This document shows positions 46,197-57,100 of a DNA stretch of 64,000 bases, piece by piece. The position numbers were made by a program, and so were the translations under genes. Each line of letters opens with the position of its first letter. Position 1 is the stretch's first letter. The DNA is from Paraburkholderia metrosideri (lineage in GTDB: Bacteria > Pseudomonadota > Gammaproteobacteria > Burkholderiales > Burkholderiaceae), in NCBI RefSeq assembly GCF_904848625.1, contig NZ_CAJHCP010000005.1:1-64000 (forward strand), read 5' to 3'. The notes under the pieces are model-generated. The model was not told the origin of the DNA. It worked only from the letters and a program-made list of their open reading frames with translations, and ran no database searches.

Positions 46197-46595
46197 ATGA
46201 CAGATATTGCACTTGCACGAAAAGGTGCCTGCCTCGCAGTGGTTCAGGCAGTATTGACGAATTTGCTTGATGACACCAATTTGATCGCGGCGGCTTTACG
46301 GGTCGCGGACTATCTGGCAGATGAACTTGAAGGCAAGATCACAGAGACGGACGCTGTACTACTGGCTGTGACCGCACTAACCAAAGTCAATCGTGCGATT
46401 CGTGAGTGGAGCGACGTGGACGGCAATGGGTTGAACGCGATGAGAGTCGCCGATTTTGTCATTGATGAAGAACTGAACGGGTACGATCGCGCAAGCAATC
46501 CACTTGGAACCACTTCGTACGCGCAGAGAAACGAGGCGCGAGCAGCCGCAGTGATTCGGCCATTAGGATCACCGGTGCAATCCGGTTACCACTAA
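46197..46595 (+). CDS. Hypothetical protein, helical, acidic N-terminal half
   Basis: 132 residues from ATG 46197 (MTDIALARKGACLAVV); a 34-residue upstream extension has no ribosome-binding site. The first 100 residues are predicted helical (QAVLTNLLDDTNLIAAALRV, DAVLLAVTALTKVNRAIREW), the end is disordered. No signal peptide and no known domain. Confidence 0.5.
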   Translation: MTDIALARKGACLAVVQAVLTNLLDDTNLIAAALRVADYLADELEGKITETDAVLLAVTALTKVNRAIREWSDVDGNGLNAMRVADFVIDEELNGYDRASNPLGTTSYAQRNEARAAAVIRPLGSPVQSGYH

Positions 46596-47036
46596 CCCTC
46601 AAGCATTGCCGATGCGGCTGGGAACCAACTGGTAGCGAAGAAAGATACGCGCCGGCGGAATTTGCCGCGGTGGTCGGCGGTGCGCGCGATTCAGCCTCAG
46701 GATGCGTGTGCTCGGTCGAGCCCTCGGCGGGTGGAGCTGTTACTCCGGGCGTCACTTGGCAATTGGGAGCGTCGCATGGGGTGGGGCCATACTGGCCATG
46801 CCTATGCACGCACCAGTACAATGGGCCGACGGAGTTAAGTGGCTCGCGCGCAGCTTAACGCCGGGCGATGTGCACGGTGTGACAACTCGTTTCGCATTGG
46901 ACCGGTGCCGGCCATGAACGGACCTTCGACGACCTCACCACGATCGTCGACGATCCGCAAAAATGCAGGAACATAGCCCAATTCTGGCGCCCTGGCCGCA
47001 GACGGCGGAACGAGGACTGCGCTTTCATCCCGCCGC
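46596..47036. other. Intergenic region, no supported gene
   Basis: 440 bp of short overlapping frames. One minus-strand segment (about 46900-47000, reading GYVPAFLRIVDDRGEVVEG) is protein-like but has neither a start nor a ribosome-binding site. Confidence 0.4.
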
Positions 47037-47468
47037 TCACACGCGCGCGGACGCTTCCAGCTCCGCAAGACGCTGGCGCAGCAAGCGATCCTCCTTGAAA
47101 CGGGCGGATTCGTCGCGAATCACTGCGACGATGCCGTTGAGTTCATTTTGCGGCGAATACAGCAATGCAACTGTAAAGGCGATCGACATTGACCGTCCGT
47201 CCTTATGCACGGCGGGGACACGCAGCACATCATTGCCGTAACGGGTTTCGCCCGTTGCCATGGTCTTGTGATAGCCGTCCCAGTGTCGACCGCGCAAGCG
47301 TTCCGGAATGATCAGGTCCAGCGAATTGCCGAGCGCCTCGCTTTGCGTAAAGCCGAACATGCGTTCGGCTGCGGGGTTCCAGAAGGTGATGCCGCCGCCG
47401 GCATCGGAGATGATGATCGCGTCGCCGATGGCATTGGCAAGTTGCTGGAAATCGATGGCAGTTTGCAC
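47037..47468 (-). CDS. Single PAS-domain protein
   Basis: 143 residues, one PAS/PAC domain (about 5-122): QLANAIGDAIIISDAGGGIT, FWNPAAERMFGFTQSEALG and IAFTVALLYSPQNELNGIVAV. A short coiled-coil tail follows (DRLLRQRLAELEASARV). There is no output domain, so it must act by partner binding. It is 103 bp downstream of frc on the same strand and could sense something linked to oxalate/formate metabolism; similar genes sit beside frc in other Burkholderia by my recollection. Confidence 0.87.
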   Translation of the reverse strand: MQTAIDFQQLANAIGDAIIISDAGGGITFWNPAAERMFGFTQSEALGNSLDLIIPERLRGRHWDGYHKTMATGETRYGNDVLRVPAVHKDGRSMSIAFTVALLYSPQNELNGIVAVIRDESARFKEDRLLRQRLAELEASARV

Positions 47469-47571
47469 GGCGCTCCTCCAGGGGAAAAAGCGGATTTGAA
47501 TCGAATTCGGCGCCGTCAGAGGCGCCTTATCTGCACATCAGAGCCGGATTCCCCCGGCCTGCGTGACGCCG

Positions 47572-48822
47572 TCAAACCGCTTTGACTTCGCGTAGATTGA
47601 AAATCTCCTGCTTGCTGTAGCCAAGGCTCGCCAGCACTTCGTCCGTATGCTCTCCGAGCAGCGGTGAGGCAGTGACCTCCGGCTTCATGTCCGAGAATTT
47701 GATCGGGCTGCCGACGGTCAGATACGAGCCGCGTTTCTTGTGCGGTACTTCGACGATCGTCCCGCTCGCCCGCAATGAAGGATCATTGGCCAGTTCCTTC
47801 ATCGTCAGCACTGGCGCACACGGAATGTCGAACTTACGCAAGATGTCGACCGCTTCGAACTTGGTCTTGTCGGCGAGCCAGGCTTCGATCGTTTTGAAGA
47901 TTTCAAAGATATGCGGTTGACGCGCTTCGGCGGTTTTATAGGCTGGGTCATCGATCCACTCGGGCTTGCCGAGTGCTTTGCAGATCGGCTCCCATGCATG
48001 GCCCTGGATCGTGAAGTAGATATAGGCATTCGAATCCGTTTCCCAGCCCTTGCATTTGAGCACCCAGCCAGGCTGCCCGCCGCCTCCCGCATTACCGCCG
48101 CGCGGCACCACATCGCCGAATTCGCCGTGCGGATACTGCGGATATTCTTCGAGATATCCCACTCGCTCCAGTCGCTGCTGATCGCGAAGCTTCACGCGGC
48201 ACAGGTTCAGCACGCTGTCCTGCATCGACACAGCGACCTTCTGGCCCTTGCCGGTTTTGTCGCGCCCGAGCAGTGCAGTCAGAATGCCGATCGCGAGATG
48301 CATGCCCGTGTTGCTGTCGCCGAGCGCTGCTGCGCTGATGGTCGGCGGACCGTCCCAGAAGCCGGTGGTGGAGGCCGCTCCGCCCGCGCATTGCGCAACG
48401 TTTTCGTAGACCTTCAGGTCGTCGTAGTGGTGGCCATCGCTGAAGCCCTTCACCGAGGCGACGATCATCTTGGGGTTGAGTTCGTTCAGACGTTCCCACG
48501 AAAAGCCCATCCGGTCCAACGCGCCCGGCCCGAAGTTCTCGACCAGAACATCGGATTCGCGGATCAGTTTTTCGAGCACTTCCTTGCCTTCCGGCTTCTT
48601 CGTGTCGAGTGTCAGCGACTTTTTGTTGCTGTTGAGCATCGTGAAGTACAGCGCGTCGGCATCCGGGATGTCGCGCAACTGGTTGCGCGTGACGTCGCCC
48701 GAACCCGGCCTTTCGACCTTGATCACGTCGGCACCGAACCAGGCGAGCAACTGGGTGCACGCGGGACCGGCCTGAACATGCGTGAAGTCGATGATCTTGA
48801 TGCCTTCGAGAGGTTTGGTCAT
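47572..48822 (-). CDS. frc: Formyl-CoA:oxalate CoA-transferase
   Basis: 416 residues. Moves CoA from formyl-CoA to oxalate, giving oxalyl-CoA and formate. A class III CoA-transferase: [26 protein letters not shown] at the N-terminus (long motif spanning residues 12-37), Asp169 in [10 protein letters not shown] as the residue forming the acyl-CoA anhydride, and the glycine loop [13 protein letters not shown] that closes the active site of Frc. Length and both motifs match Oxalobacter Frc closely. Second step enzyme oxc lies 25 bp upstream on the same strand. Confidence 0.96.
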   Translation of the reverse strand: MTKPLEGIKIIDFTHVQAGPACTQLLAWFGADVIKVERPGSGDVTRNQLRDIPDADALYFTMLNSNKKSLTLDTKKPEGKEVLEKLIRESDVLVENFGPGALDRMGFSWERLNELNPKMIVASVKGFSDGHHYDDLKVYENVAQCAGGAASTTGFWDGPPTISAAALGDSNTGMHLAIGILTALLGRDKTGKGQKVAVSMQDSVLNLCRVKLRDQQRLERVGYLEEYPQYPHGEFGDVVPRGGNAGGGGQPGWVLKCKGWETDSNAYIYFTIQGHAWEPICKALGKPEWIDDPAYKTAEARQPHIFEIFKTIEAWLADKTKFEAVDILRKFDIPCAPVLTMKELANDPSLRASGTIVEVPHKKRGSYLTVGSPIKFSDMKPEVTASPLLGEHTDEVLASLGYSKQEIFNLREVKAV

Positions 48823-48847
48823 GTTGGTATCTCCGTGGTTGATCCGG

Positions 48848-50590
48848 TTACTTTTTCATTGCCGCGCTTTGCGGATTCAGATTCGTCAGGCGGCCGCTTT
48901 CGGTGCCGGCGGCTTCGTCGATAACGGCATTGATCAAGCTAGGCTTGCCGGATGCAATTGCCTCAACGAGTGCCTTCGTCAGTTCTTCCGGCGTGCTCGC
49001 GTGGTAGCCGATCCCGCCGAATGCCTCGATCATCCTGTCGTAGCGCGCACCCTTCACGAACACAGTCGGCGCAACGTCCTTGCCGCCCGTCGGGTTCACG
49101 TCGGTGCCGCGATACACACCGTTGTTGTTGAATACGACCGTGCAAACCGGCAACTCGTAGCGGCAGATGGTTTCGAGTTCCATGCCGCTGAATCCGAACG
49201 CGCTGTCGCCTTCGATCGCGACCACCGGTTTGCCGGTCGTGACCGCCGCACCGATGGCGAAGCCCATCCCGATACCCATGATTCCCCACGTGCCGGAATC
49301 AAAGCGCTTGCGCGGCTCGGCCATGTCGATAATGCTGCGCGCGTAGTCGAGCGTGTTCGCGCCTTCGTTGACGACGTTGATGTCCGGGCGCGTCTTCAGC
49401 ACGTCACGGATCGCACGCAAAGCACTGTGGAAATTCATTGGCGACGGGTTCTTGTCGAGCATCGCGGCCATCTTTGCGAGATTCCGGCTCTTGCGCTCGG
49501 CGATTGCACCGGTCCATTCGACCGCCGGCCTGGCGAAGTTCTCATCGAGGCCGGCGCGAAGCGCCGCCACGCACGAGCCGATATCGCCGATCACCGGCGC
49601 GGCGATCGCGACATTGCTGTCGATTTCAGTCGGCGAAATATCGACCTGCACGAACTTTTTCGGCGCCGCGCCCCACGTGTTGCCCTTGCCATGCGACAGC
49701 AGCCAGTTCAGACGCGCGCCAATCAGCACGACAACGTCGGCTTCCTGCAGCACGAACGAACGCGCCGCCGACGCGGATTGCTCGTGGGTGTCGGGCAACA
49801 AGCCCTTGGCCATCGACATCGGCAGATACGGAATACCGCTTTGCTCGACGAAAGCGCGGATTTCCGCGTCAGCCTGGGCATACGCCGCCCCCTTGCCTAG
49901 CAGGATCAGCGGACGTTTTGCGCTTTTCAGCACGTCAAGCGCACGCTTGACCGATTCCGGCGCCGGCAACTGACGCGGCGCGGCGTCGACCACTTTCACC
50001 AGCGACTGCTGCGCCTTGACGGTATCTAGCGTTTGAGCGAGCAGCTTGGCGGGCAAGTCCAGATAGACGCCACCCGGGCGGCCAGACACCGCAGCACGGA
50101 TCGCACGCGCCACGCCGATGCCGATATCCTCCGCATGGAGCACGCGGTACGCTGCCTTGGCGTAAGGCCTCGCCGCGTTCAATTGATCCATTTCTTCGTA
50201 ATCTCCCTGCTGCAGATCGACGATTTCGCGTTCGCTCGACCCGCTGATCAGGATCATCGGGAAACAGTTCGTGGTCGCGTTGGCGAGGGCTGTCAAGCCG
50301 TTGAGAAAGCCCGGTGCCGACACGGTCAGGCAGATGCCCGGCTTCTGCGTGATGTAGCCGGAAATCGCCGCCGCGTTGCCTGCGTGCTGTTCATGACGGA
50401 AGCCGATGAAGCGCATCCCTTCCGCTTGTGCAAGCCGCGCGAGGTCGGTGATCGGGATGCCGACCAATCCGAAGATGGTATTGATGTCGTTCAGTTTCAG
50501 CGCGTCGATGACGAGATGGAATCCATCGGTCGTTTCGCTCGCCTGTTGTTGTGACGTAGTGTCTGTTGTGGGCTGGTCGGCTTCTGCCAT
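48848..50590 (-). CDS. oxc: Oxalyl-CoA decarboxylase
   Basis: 580 residues. ThDP enzyme that decarboxylates oxalyl-CoA to formyl-CoA and CO2. The N-terminal catalytic glutamate is Glu67 in [13 protein letters not shown]; the C-terminal ThDP-Mg motif runs from [12 protein letters not shown] to [11 protein letters not shown]; the middle domain has the ADP-binding region (SMAKGLLPD). Start at ATG 50590. Together with Frc it forms a cycle that turns oxalate into formate and CO2, consuming a proton. Confidence 0.96.
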   Translation of the reverse strand: MAEADQPTTDTTSQQQASETTDGFHLVIDALKLNDINTIFGLVGIPITDLARLAQAEGMRFIGFRHEQHAGNAAAISGYITQKPGICLTVSAPGFLNGLTALANATTNCFPMILISGSSEREIVDLQQGDYEEMDQLNAARPYAKAAYRVLHAEDIGIGVARAIRAAVSGRPGGVYLDLPAKLLAQTLDTVKAQQSLVKVVDAAPRQLPAPESVKRALDVLKSAKRPLILLGKGAAYAQADAEIRAFVEQSGIPYLPMSMAKGLLPDTHEQSASAARSFVLQEADVVVLIGARLNWLLSHGKGNTWGAAPKKFVQVDISPTEIDSNVAIAAPVIGDIGSCVAALRAGLDENFARPAVEWTGAIAERKSRNLAKMAAMLDKNPSPMNFHSALRAIRDVLKTRPDINVVNEGANTLDYARSIIDMAEPRKRFDSGTWGIMGIGMGFAIGAAVTTGKPVVAIEGDSAFGFSGMELETICRYELPVCTVVFNNNGVYRGTDVNPTGGKDVAPTVFVKGARYDRMIEAFGGIGYHASTPEELTKALVEAIASGKPSLINAVIDEAAGTESGRLTNLNPQSAAMKK

Positions 50591-50654
50591 GACATCTCTC
50601 CTGGGTAGCGGGGCGTGATGAGTGGGATCGTGAGCGGCGAGCTCACGGGGTCAT

Positions 50655-51989
50655 TCATTCAGACGAGCCGCCGGACGACGACGGTTGCAACCGTGCCTCG
50701 GCGATGGCCACGCCGGCTGGCGCGCCTGAGTTTTCGATCCAGCGCTTTCTCATAGGGGCGAGAATGAATTTCGCGGATACGGCGGCCGCGATCGATATGA
50801 CGGCCGCTGAGATAAACACGGTGCTCCAGCCACCATTCGCGGACAGCACCGATGCAACCGGCACCAGCATCGCGGCAGTCCCTTTCGCGGTGTAGAGCGT
50901 CCCCGCATTCGCCGCGGCGTATTTGCTGCCGAACGTGTCCGCACAGGTCGCCGGGAAGATCGAGAAGATTTCGCCCCAACAAAGGAAGATGGCGGCGGCG
51001 AAGAACATGAACGCGTACGGGTTATGGCCGAACTGCATCAGTCCGAGCAGCGCGACGCCTTCGCCGAGAAAGATCATGAACATGGTGTTTTCACGGCCAA
51101 TGCGGTCCGATAGAAAGCCGCACAGAGGGCGAGTGAAGCCGTTGCACAGATTGTCGATGGACAGCGTCATCGTGAGGAGCGGTAGCGTGATGCCCAGCAG
51201 GTTGACCGGCATTCTGGCGAAGCCGTATTCCTTCGCGATCGGTCCTAGCTGAGCGGTTGCAATGATGCCGCCGGCCGCGACGAATACGAACATCAGATAG
51301 AGCACCCAGAACAGCGGCGAACGGATCATCTCGCGGGACGTGTAGTCGATCTTGCTTGCAACTATGCGTTTAGGCGCGATCGCGTAGGCAGGCGGTTTAG
51401 GCCGTACCAGCAAGGTGGCGAGCAGCAGGATGCAGACGCCCTGGAAAATGCCGAAGAACATGAACGTGTGCTCGTAGCCCGAACGCGCAATCATGTTGGC
51501 AATTGGAATCACCGTGATCGCCGCGCCGGCGCCGAAGCCCGCCGCTGTCAACCCGGCTGCGAGACCGCGTTTGTCCGGGAACCATTTGAGTGCCATCCCG
51601 ACGCAGGTGCCGTACACGCAGCCCGCGCCGATACCGGCGATGACTGCCGCGATATAGAGTTCGGTGAGACTGCCTGCATGAGCGTTGATCATCCAGCCTA
51701 TAGCTGCGCAGAGCGCGCCGCCGATCACCACCGGGCGCGGTCCGAATCTGTCGACGAGCCAGCCTTCGATGGGAACTAGCCAGGTTTCGGTGACGACGAA
51801 GATGGTGAATGCGGTCTGGATCGCCGCTTGTCCCCAGTGGTGAGCGTTGTCTATTGGTACGACGAACAACGTCCACGCGTATTGCAGGTTCGCGACCAGT
51901 CCCATGCACATCACGCCGATCGCGAGTTGCACCCACCGTTGATGCCAGAACGCTGGTCGGCCGGTCTCCGCTACGTTGGAATGTCCCAT
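50655..51989 (-). CDS. oxlT: Oxalate/formate antiporter, MFS
   Basis: 444 residues, 12 membrane segments. Start at ATG 51989 (MGHSNVAETGRPAF) with GGAGACGGAG upstream; the 30-residue extension from 52079 lacks support. The chain shows WTLFVVPIDNAHHWGQAAIQ in helix 1-2, YGTCVGMALKWFPDKRGLAAGLTAAGFGAGA in the 4-5 region (motif around residues 125-155) and the cytoplasmic DRFGPRP motif. It imports oxalate in exchange for formate in OxlT systems; the direction in an aerobe with a formate dehydrogenase is less certain. First gene of oxlT-oxc-frc. Confidence 0.93.
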   Translation of the reverse strand: MGHSNVAETGRPAFWHQRWVQLAIGVMCMGLVANLQYAWTLFVVPIDNAHHWGQAAIQTAFTIFVVTETWLVPIEGWLVDRFGPRPVVIGGALCAAIGWMINAHAGSLTELYIAAVIAGIGAGCVYGTCVGMALKWFPDKRGLAAGLTAAGFGAGAAITVIPIANMIARSGYEHTFMFFGIFQGVCILLLATLLVRPKPPAYAIAPKRIVASKIDYTSREMIRSPLFWVLYLMFVFVAAGGIIATAQLGPIAKEYGFARMPVNLLGITLPLLTMTLSIDNLCNGFTRPLCGFLSDRIGRENTMFMIFLGEGVALLGLMQFGHNPYAFMFFAAAIFLCWGEIFSIFPATCADTFGSKYAAANAGTLYTAKGTAAMLVPVASVLSANGGWSTVFISAAVISIAAAVSAKFILAPMRKRWIENSGAPAGVAIAEARLQPSSSGGSSE

Positions 51990-52502
51990 GTCTCCGTCTC
52001 CTGTACTTTCCGTCGCGCTCGAGCGGCGCGTTGGACTTACGTGATCGAATCGCTTCGTCGCTCGATTGTCTGCGAGCAAAGAAGCGCCAATGGTCGGCCA
52101 GAGAAAAGCTCACTAACGAAAGCTCTTACTCGTTGAACGCACAACAAGCGGGGTGAAAGCTATTGGACGTGCAGCGGGTGTGAGGGGATGCTGCGCGAGA
52201 AAGACGATAAACGAAAGTTAAAATATTTTATGGTTTGCATTAGGTATCGGTAATACGACAGGCAACGCTTCCGGCGACGCGCCTCTGCGCCCGTGTTGTC
52301 GAATCCCTGGGACGTAGCGGGACTTTCCCTGGTACTCAGCTGGTGGTAGCGCACCGCGAAAGCGAGAGTTTTCGAGTCGAAATCGCGACGCAGAAAATTG
52401 CACATATAAATAAAGCCTTATCGTTTTTGAAAAAACTTTAATTATTGTTTATCCAATCGCCCTTCTATGCTTGGTCGTGCCATTTGCCGGAAGGAGACGA
52501 CG
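51990..52502. other. Divergent intergenic region upstream of oxlT
   Basis: About 510 bp with no gene. It contains AT-rich stretches (52205-52240 and 52400-52450) likely to hold the promoters of the oxalate operon and of the small gene at 52503. Confidence 0.5.
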
Positions 52503-52892
52503 ATGAACATCCCTCAATTTCATACGCGCGACAGCGCTCATGATGCGGAAGTCGAGGCGCAACTTTGTGCCTACAACGCCGCTTTCGAAGAACTCGGCCT
52601 GCGCTTCCGTTGGGATGAGCGCACGCTGACGTCGCTGGCCACGATTCACGACGAACATGAGCAGATTGCCGCTTACATCGAGGCGCATCATGCGCACTTG
52701 CTGAAGGCGTATAGCGCTGAGTTTTTGAGTCTGGCAATTCTCGACAAGAAAAAATCCCGCTATCCATCGCGCTTCCAGGGGCGCGTCGATAGTGCGCCGA
52801 GTCCGACTCACGCGATGCCTTTAGCGCAAGTGAACCGCTGGCGCGAGCGTGCATCGTATGAATTGGAGTTGCCAGCGCTGGCTGGCGTGTAG
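52503..52892 (+). CDS. Hypothetical protein
   Basis: 129 residues from ATG 52503, with GGAAGGAG 6 nt upstream, which fixes the start. Soluble, helical, rich in His and Glu (DEHEQIAAYIEAHHAHLLKAY), with a disordered middle (DKKKSRYPSRFQGRVDSAPSP). No known family. Divergent from the oxalate operon across the AT-rich region. Confidence 0.7.
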   Translation: MNIPQFHTRDSAHDAEVEAQLCAYNAAFEELGLRFRWDERTLTSLATIHDEHEQIAAYIEAHHAHLLKAYSAEFLSLAILDKKKSRYPSRFQGRVDSAPSPTHAMPLAQVNRWRERASYELELPALAGV

Positions 52893-53472
52893 ATTGCGCG
52901 TCGCTGCGGTTTGCGCGGGCACTGTCGATTTCGCTTCCATTGATCTGCTTCGCGAGCCTACCGCCTCACTCGACCTTATCCATTCGGTCTAGCCCAACAT
53001 CTAGCCCCGAGACTCAATCCGAGATAGCTTCCCTCCCTTCTAATTACGAAGTCGTCGGGAAACGCCCTGCGACCAGGTTTAGCAGCCTGAAGTTGAAACC
53101 CGCACGCCTGCCCAGGCAGGTGTGCGTCTGCCTCTGCACGTCTATATTTCTATGGGCGGGCTGTGGTGGGGGAGCCGCAAGGCTCGCCAGTTTTGGTTTC
53201 AACGCCGGTCTGCTCTCCTTCGAGCTAACGCTTGAGATCCTTACTTTGGCACATCTGTACTGCAGGGGCGGGGGCGTCCATTCCATTAACCCTACTTCGT
53301 GCCCGCTCAGCCCTTCCCCAAAGCAAGGCCAGTGTCCGGGCGACCCTTCGAAGCAACAGGGAGATCGCACCCTGCCTAGGTCCGTCAAAAATCAACCGCT
53401 TCACGCCCATCAGTCGGCGCAATCCAGTACGAAAAGCTTGCCCTGTCCGCATTCGATTTATGCGACCGGCAA
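52893..53472. other. Unexplained 580-bp region with strong hairpin
   Basis: No convincing protein frame. A 12-bp hairpin (cgcacgcctgcc at 53101-53112 with ggcaggtgtgcg at 53115-53126, one G-T) and several other self-complementary GC-rich stretches are present, so a structured RNA is possible. See findings. Confidence 0.5.
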
Positions 53473-53835
53473 TTGAGTCAACTGGACACGTTGATCACAC
53501 TTGCGACATCAATAGTTAGAAATCCTGTTTTCACACACGACGAGAGAAAGCGTCGTCAGACGTTGCTCGAATTGCTGGTGGACACGGCCGAGCAGTATCA
53601 GCAGGATCTCGAATGCGACCGCGAGTTGTTCCAGGTGATTGCACTCGACGCGAAGGGCATCCCGCGCAGTCGTCTCACGGCGCAGCAAGCGACGAAATTG
53701 CTGGCCGATGCATCGAAGATGGCCAAAGCGCCCCTCGAAGAGGCAAACGCTTCGCCCCGCAAAAGGCCATCGCCGAAACGTGCGGTGAAGCTGCCCTCCA
53801 CCCCCGTGCAGCAACTATCCACTGCGCCGCACTGA
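53473..53835 (+). CDS. Hypothetical protein, basic C-terminus
   Basis: 120 residues from TTG 53473. The helical N-terminal half (HDERKRRQTLLELLVDTAEQ, DRELFQVIALDAKGIPRSRL) is followed by a Lys/Pro/Ser-rich tail (ANASPRKRPSPKRAVKLPS) that could bind nucleic acid. There is no clear ribosome-binding site before the TTG, which lowers confidence. Convergent with the large sensor gene. Confidence 0.5.
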   Translation: MSQLDTLITLATSIVRNPVFTHDERKRRQTLLELLVDTAEQYQQDLECDRELFQVIALDAKGIPRSRLTAQQATKLLADASKMAKAPLEEANASPRKRPSPKRAVKLPSTPVQQLSTAPH

Positions 53836-53895
53836 GCGATCCAATCAGGCACGACACAACAGGCGACAAGCCACGGACAACAGCAAACAGAAAGC

Positions 53896-53928
53896 AAAAA
53901 AAATGGCCGCAGCGCTCGCTGCGGCCAT
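53896..53928 (-). terminator. Rho-independent terminator of the CheB-CheR hybrid gene
   Basis: A 12-bp perfect stem (atggccgcagcg at 53903-53914 and complement 53917-53928) is followed on the minus strand by a run of eight T (53896-53903). It is 205 bp after the stop of the hybrid sensor gene; the A-rich left side may also serve the convergent gene. Confidence 0.85.
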
Positions 53929-54132
53929 CACATCACCGAATAACAAATCAACCGCTACTTCCAGTGTCTCAAAGCAGCGCGCCAACGCTTGCCCCACAAC
54001 TGCTGATGCAGAGTGAGTGTCGATTTCTCCAATTCGCAACTCGCACAGGCAATTTCCGTTGCTTCCTCTTTACCAGAACATGTCGGCCGCCCGCCATGGT
54101 TCGAATCCGTTGCAATAGCTTGACCCGAGCCG

Positions 54133-57100
54133 CTATTTCGCACGGCGATCAAGATGTACCTGGCCGATTGCAGCAAGTAACGCAGCCAGCGACACAGGTT
54201 TGCCGACATGTGCATCGAAGCCGGCCTGCAGGGTGTCCATCACATCCTTATCGCGTCCGAATCCTGTTAAAGCGATTGCCGGTACGGTTGCGGTCTGAGG
54301 TAACTTCCTGAGTTCCGCAATCAGTTCGTAACCACTCATTCCCGGCATGCCTATATCCGAAAGGATCAGATCAAATTCGGCTTCAGCAACTGCATTGAGT
54401 GCCGCCTTGCCGCCAGGTTCGGTACGGACTTTCGCGCCTTCCATTTCCAGTAGCGCCCGGAAGGCGTCCAGCGCGTCGGCGGAATCGTCGACTAGCAATA
54501 CGCGCAAATCCTTCAGGATGCTGCCATCAACGTGAAGGTGGACATAATCCGCAGGCAACAAGGTTGCGACGGCAGGCAGTGTGACGGAGAACGTCGCACC
54601 TTGCCCGACGCCATCCGAAGCCGAGTGGATTTTTCCGCCGTGCATTTCCACCAGTTGCTTCGCAAGCGAGAGCCCAATGCCGAGGCCACTGTGTTGCCGG
54701 GCGACCCCGGTCTGGCTCTGGCTAAACATATCAAAGACGCGAGGCAGAAAATCAGGCTCAATTCCTTCCCCTGTATCTTCAACCTTCACGCACACGAACC
54801 CGTTTTCGAAGAAGAGGCTCACGTCCACCCGGCCGCCGGACGGCGTGAACTTCAGCGCGTTGCGAATGATGTTCCAGAACACCTGTTCCAGACGGACTGG
54901 ATCGGCCTTCAGCTGAACCGATTGGTCTACGCCCGAAGCCGATAGGGTAATGCCGTTCTCCGCCGCACTTGAGGCGCTCGCGTCGACCACTGTGCGCAGG
55001 ATCGCCGAAATGTCCACTTGGGATAGCTGCAGCGCAAGTTTGCCGGTGCGCGCCCGTGACAGATCCAGCAGGTCATCGATGATCTTTGCCTGGCCCACTA
55101 CTGTGCGAAGAATCACGCTGGCCGCATCCCTAACCAGCGGGACGTCGCGCAGCTCCGGTGCGCGCGTCAGCATCTCCGCCTTGACGTGTATCAGGTTCAG
55201 AGGATTTTTGAGTTCATGCGAAAGCACCGCAAAGAATTCATCTTTTTGCCGGTTCGCCGAGACGGCGCGGGTTCGAACCCGCCGTTCGAGCGCGAGCTGG
55301 TTAGCCTGGCGGCTTTCGGCGCTTTTCCTGTCCGTGAGATCCCGCGAGATCTTCGCATAGCCGCGGAAGCCATCTGTATCGATCGCAGTGGTGACACCGC
55401 TGCAGTAGATTTGCCGGCCATCCTTGCGGACATGCCAACGTTCATCATTGATACGGCCTGAACTGCTGGCCTTCTGTCGCTCATGCAGCGGCACGCCCTG
55501 TTCAAGGTCTTCCGTGGAAAAGATCAGATCGATGGGTTTGCCGATCGCTTCCGCTTCCTCGTAACCGAATACGCTCTGCGCGCCCCGGTTCCAGCTGACT
55601 ATGACGCCGTCGAGGTCCTGCACGATAATCGCGTAATCGTTTGTGGTGAGTGCGGCGAACTTCAGTCGCTCTTCGCTGGCAAGCGCTGAGTCTTCGGCAC
55701 GTCGTCGCGCGGTAATATCGATCAGGGTCAGCACAGCACCGTCGATGCGGTCGTCGAGTGTCCGGTATGGCAGCAACCGCGCAATAAACCAGTCTCCCTC
55801 GTCCGTGCTGACTTCCCGCTCGGTGACTTTGAGTGCTTCGAATGCAGCGGTGGCGTCCTGAGCCAGTTCCGGATAGTTCAGACGATGTCGGAGATCCAAT
55901 AGGGGCCGCCCAATATCCGTCTCGATCAGCTTGAAGATATTCACCGCAGGCGCGGTAAAGCGCTTGATGCGCATCGCACGATCGATAAAGATCGTTGCAA
56001 TACCGCTGGAGGCGATGAGGTTCTGAAGGTCGTCGTTTGCCTTGGCTTCGTCTTCCACTTTCATCTGAAGCTCGGCATTCACGGTGACCAGTTCCTCATT
56101 GACCGACTGGAGTTCCTCCTTGCTGGTCTCCAGCTCTTCAGTCGCTGAGCGCAATTCTTCGTTGATTGCCTGCAACTCCTCGTTTGACGCTTTCAGTTCC
56201 TGGGTCGACAGGTTCGACTGTTCGACGTTGGACTCCAGAAGTTCTTTCGTCCGGATCAACTCACTTTCAAGGTGAGTGACGATCCGGTCCTGACCCAGTG
56301 CGTGCGCAGGAGCGGGGGAAGCGCTTGCTTCTGTCTCCTCGAATTCATCAAAGAAGATGGCGACGACGTCGCCGCCGGCTGCTTCGTCGTTAAACGGATG
56401 CACGGAGAGATTGACATAGGAAAATGCGTCTCCCCGCGAGAATCGAACCCGTTTGACCTCGACGCCCCTGCCATGCTGCAGTGCCTGATAGAGCGCCGTC
56501 CTCAGTTCGACCCGCAGGTCCGGATTTACGACGGTGAGCAGATTGTGCGAGGGCTCGCCGCCAACGTAACGCAGGAAGCGTCCGACGTGTTCGGACATGT
56601 GCAGGATTTCCGCGTGCCGGTCAATCAGGATGCTCGGCGGCGAAAAGTGTTCGATCACGCGCTGATGCAACGGCGCAAACGAGAAGCTTGCAGGCCTTGG
56701 CAGAGGCCGCGGGGCGTCAGTGTGGGATGTGTTCGGTGTCTTCGCGGTCGCGGCCAGCGGGGGTGTTATTCGCGCTCTGTTGCTGGCAGGTTTGGCGCGA
56801 TAAATACGGCTCTTCTTGTCGACGGGAGCAAACAGATCCTGAGCTATTTCGGCTGATTCGGAGCTCCCGAGGAAAAGGTATCCCCCTGGCCGCAGCGCGA
56901 AATGGAATGTCTGCAGAACCTGCCGCTGGACATCGCGGTCGAGATAGATGAGCAGATTGCGGCATGTCACGAGGTCGAGCTGGGAAAAGGGCGGGTCGCG
57001 CAGGATGTTGTGCGCGGCAAACAGGACCTTTTCCCTGAGCGCCTTGCTGACAAAGTAAAAACCCCGCGCGTGGGTGAAGAACTGCCGCAGCCGCGTCGGC

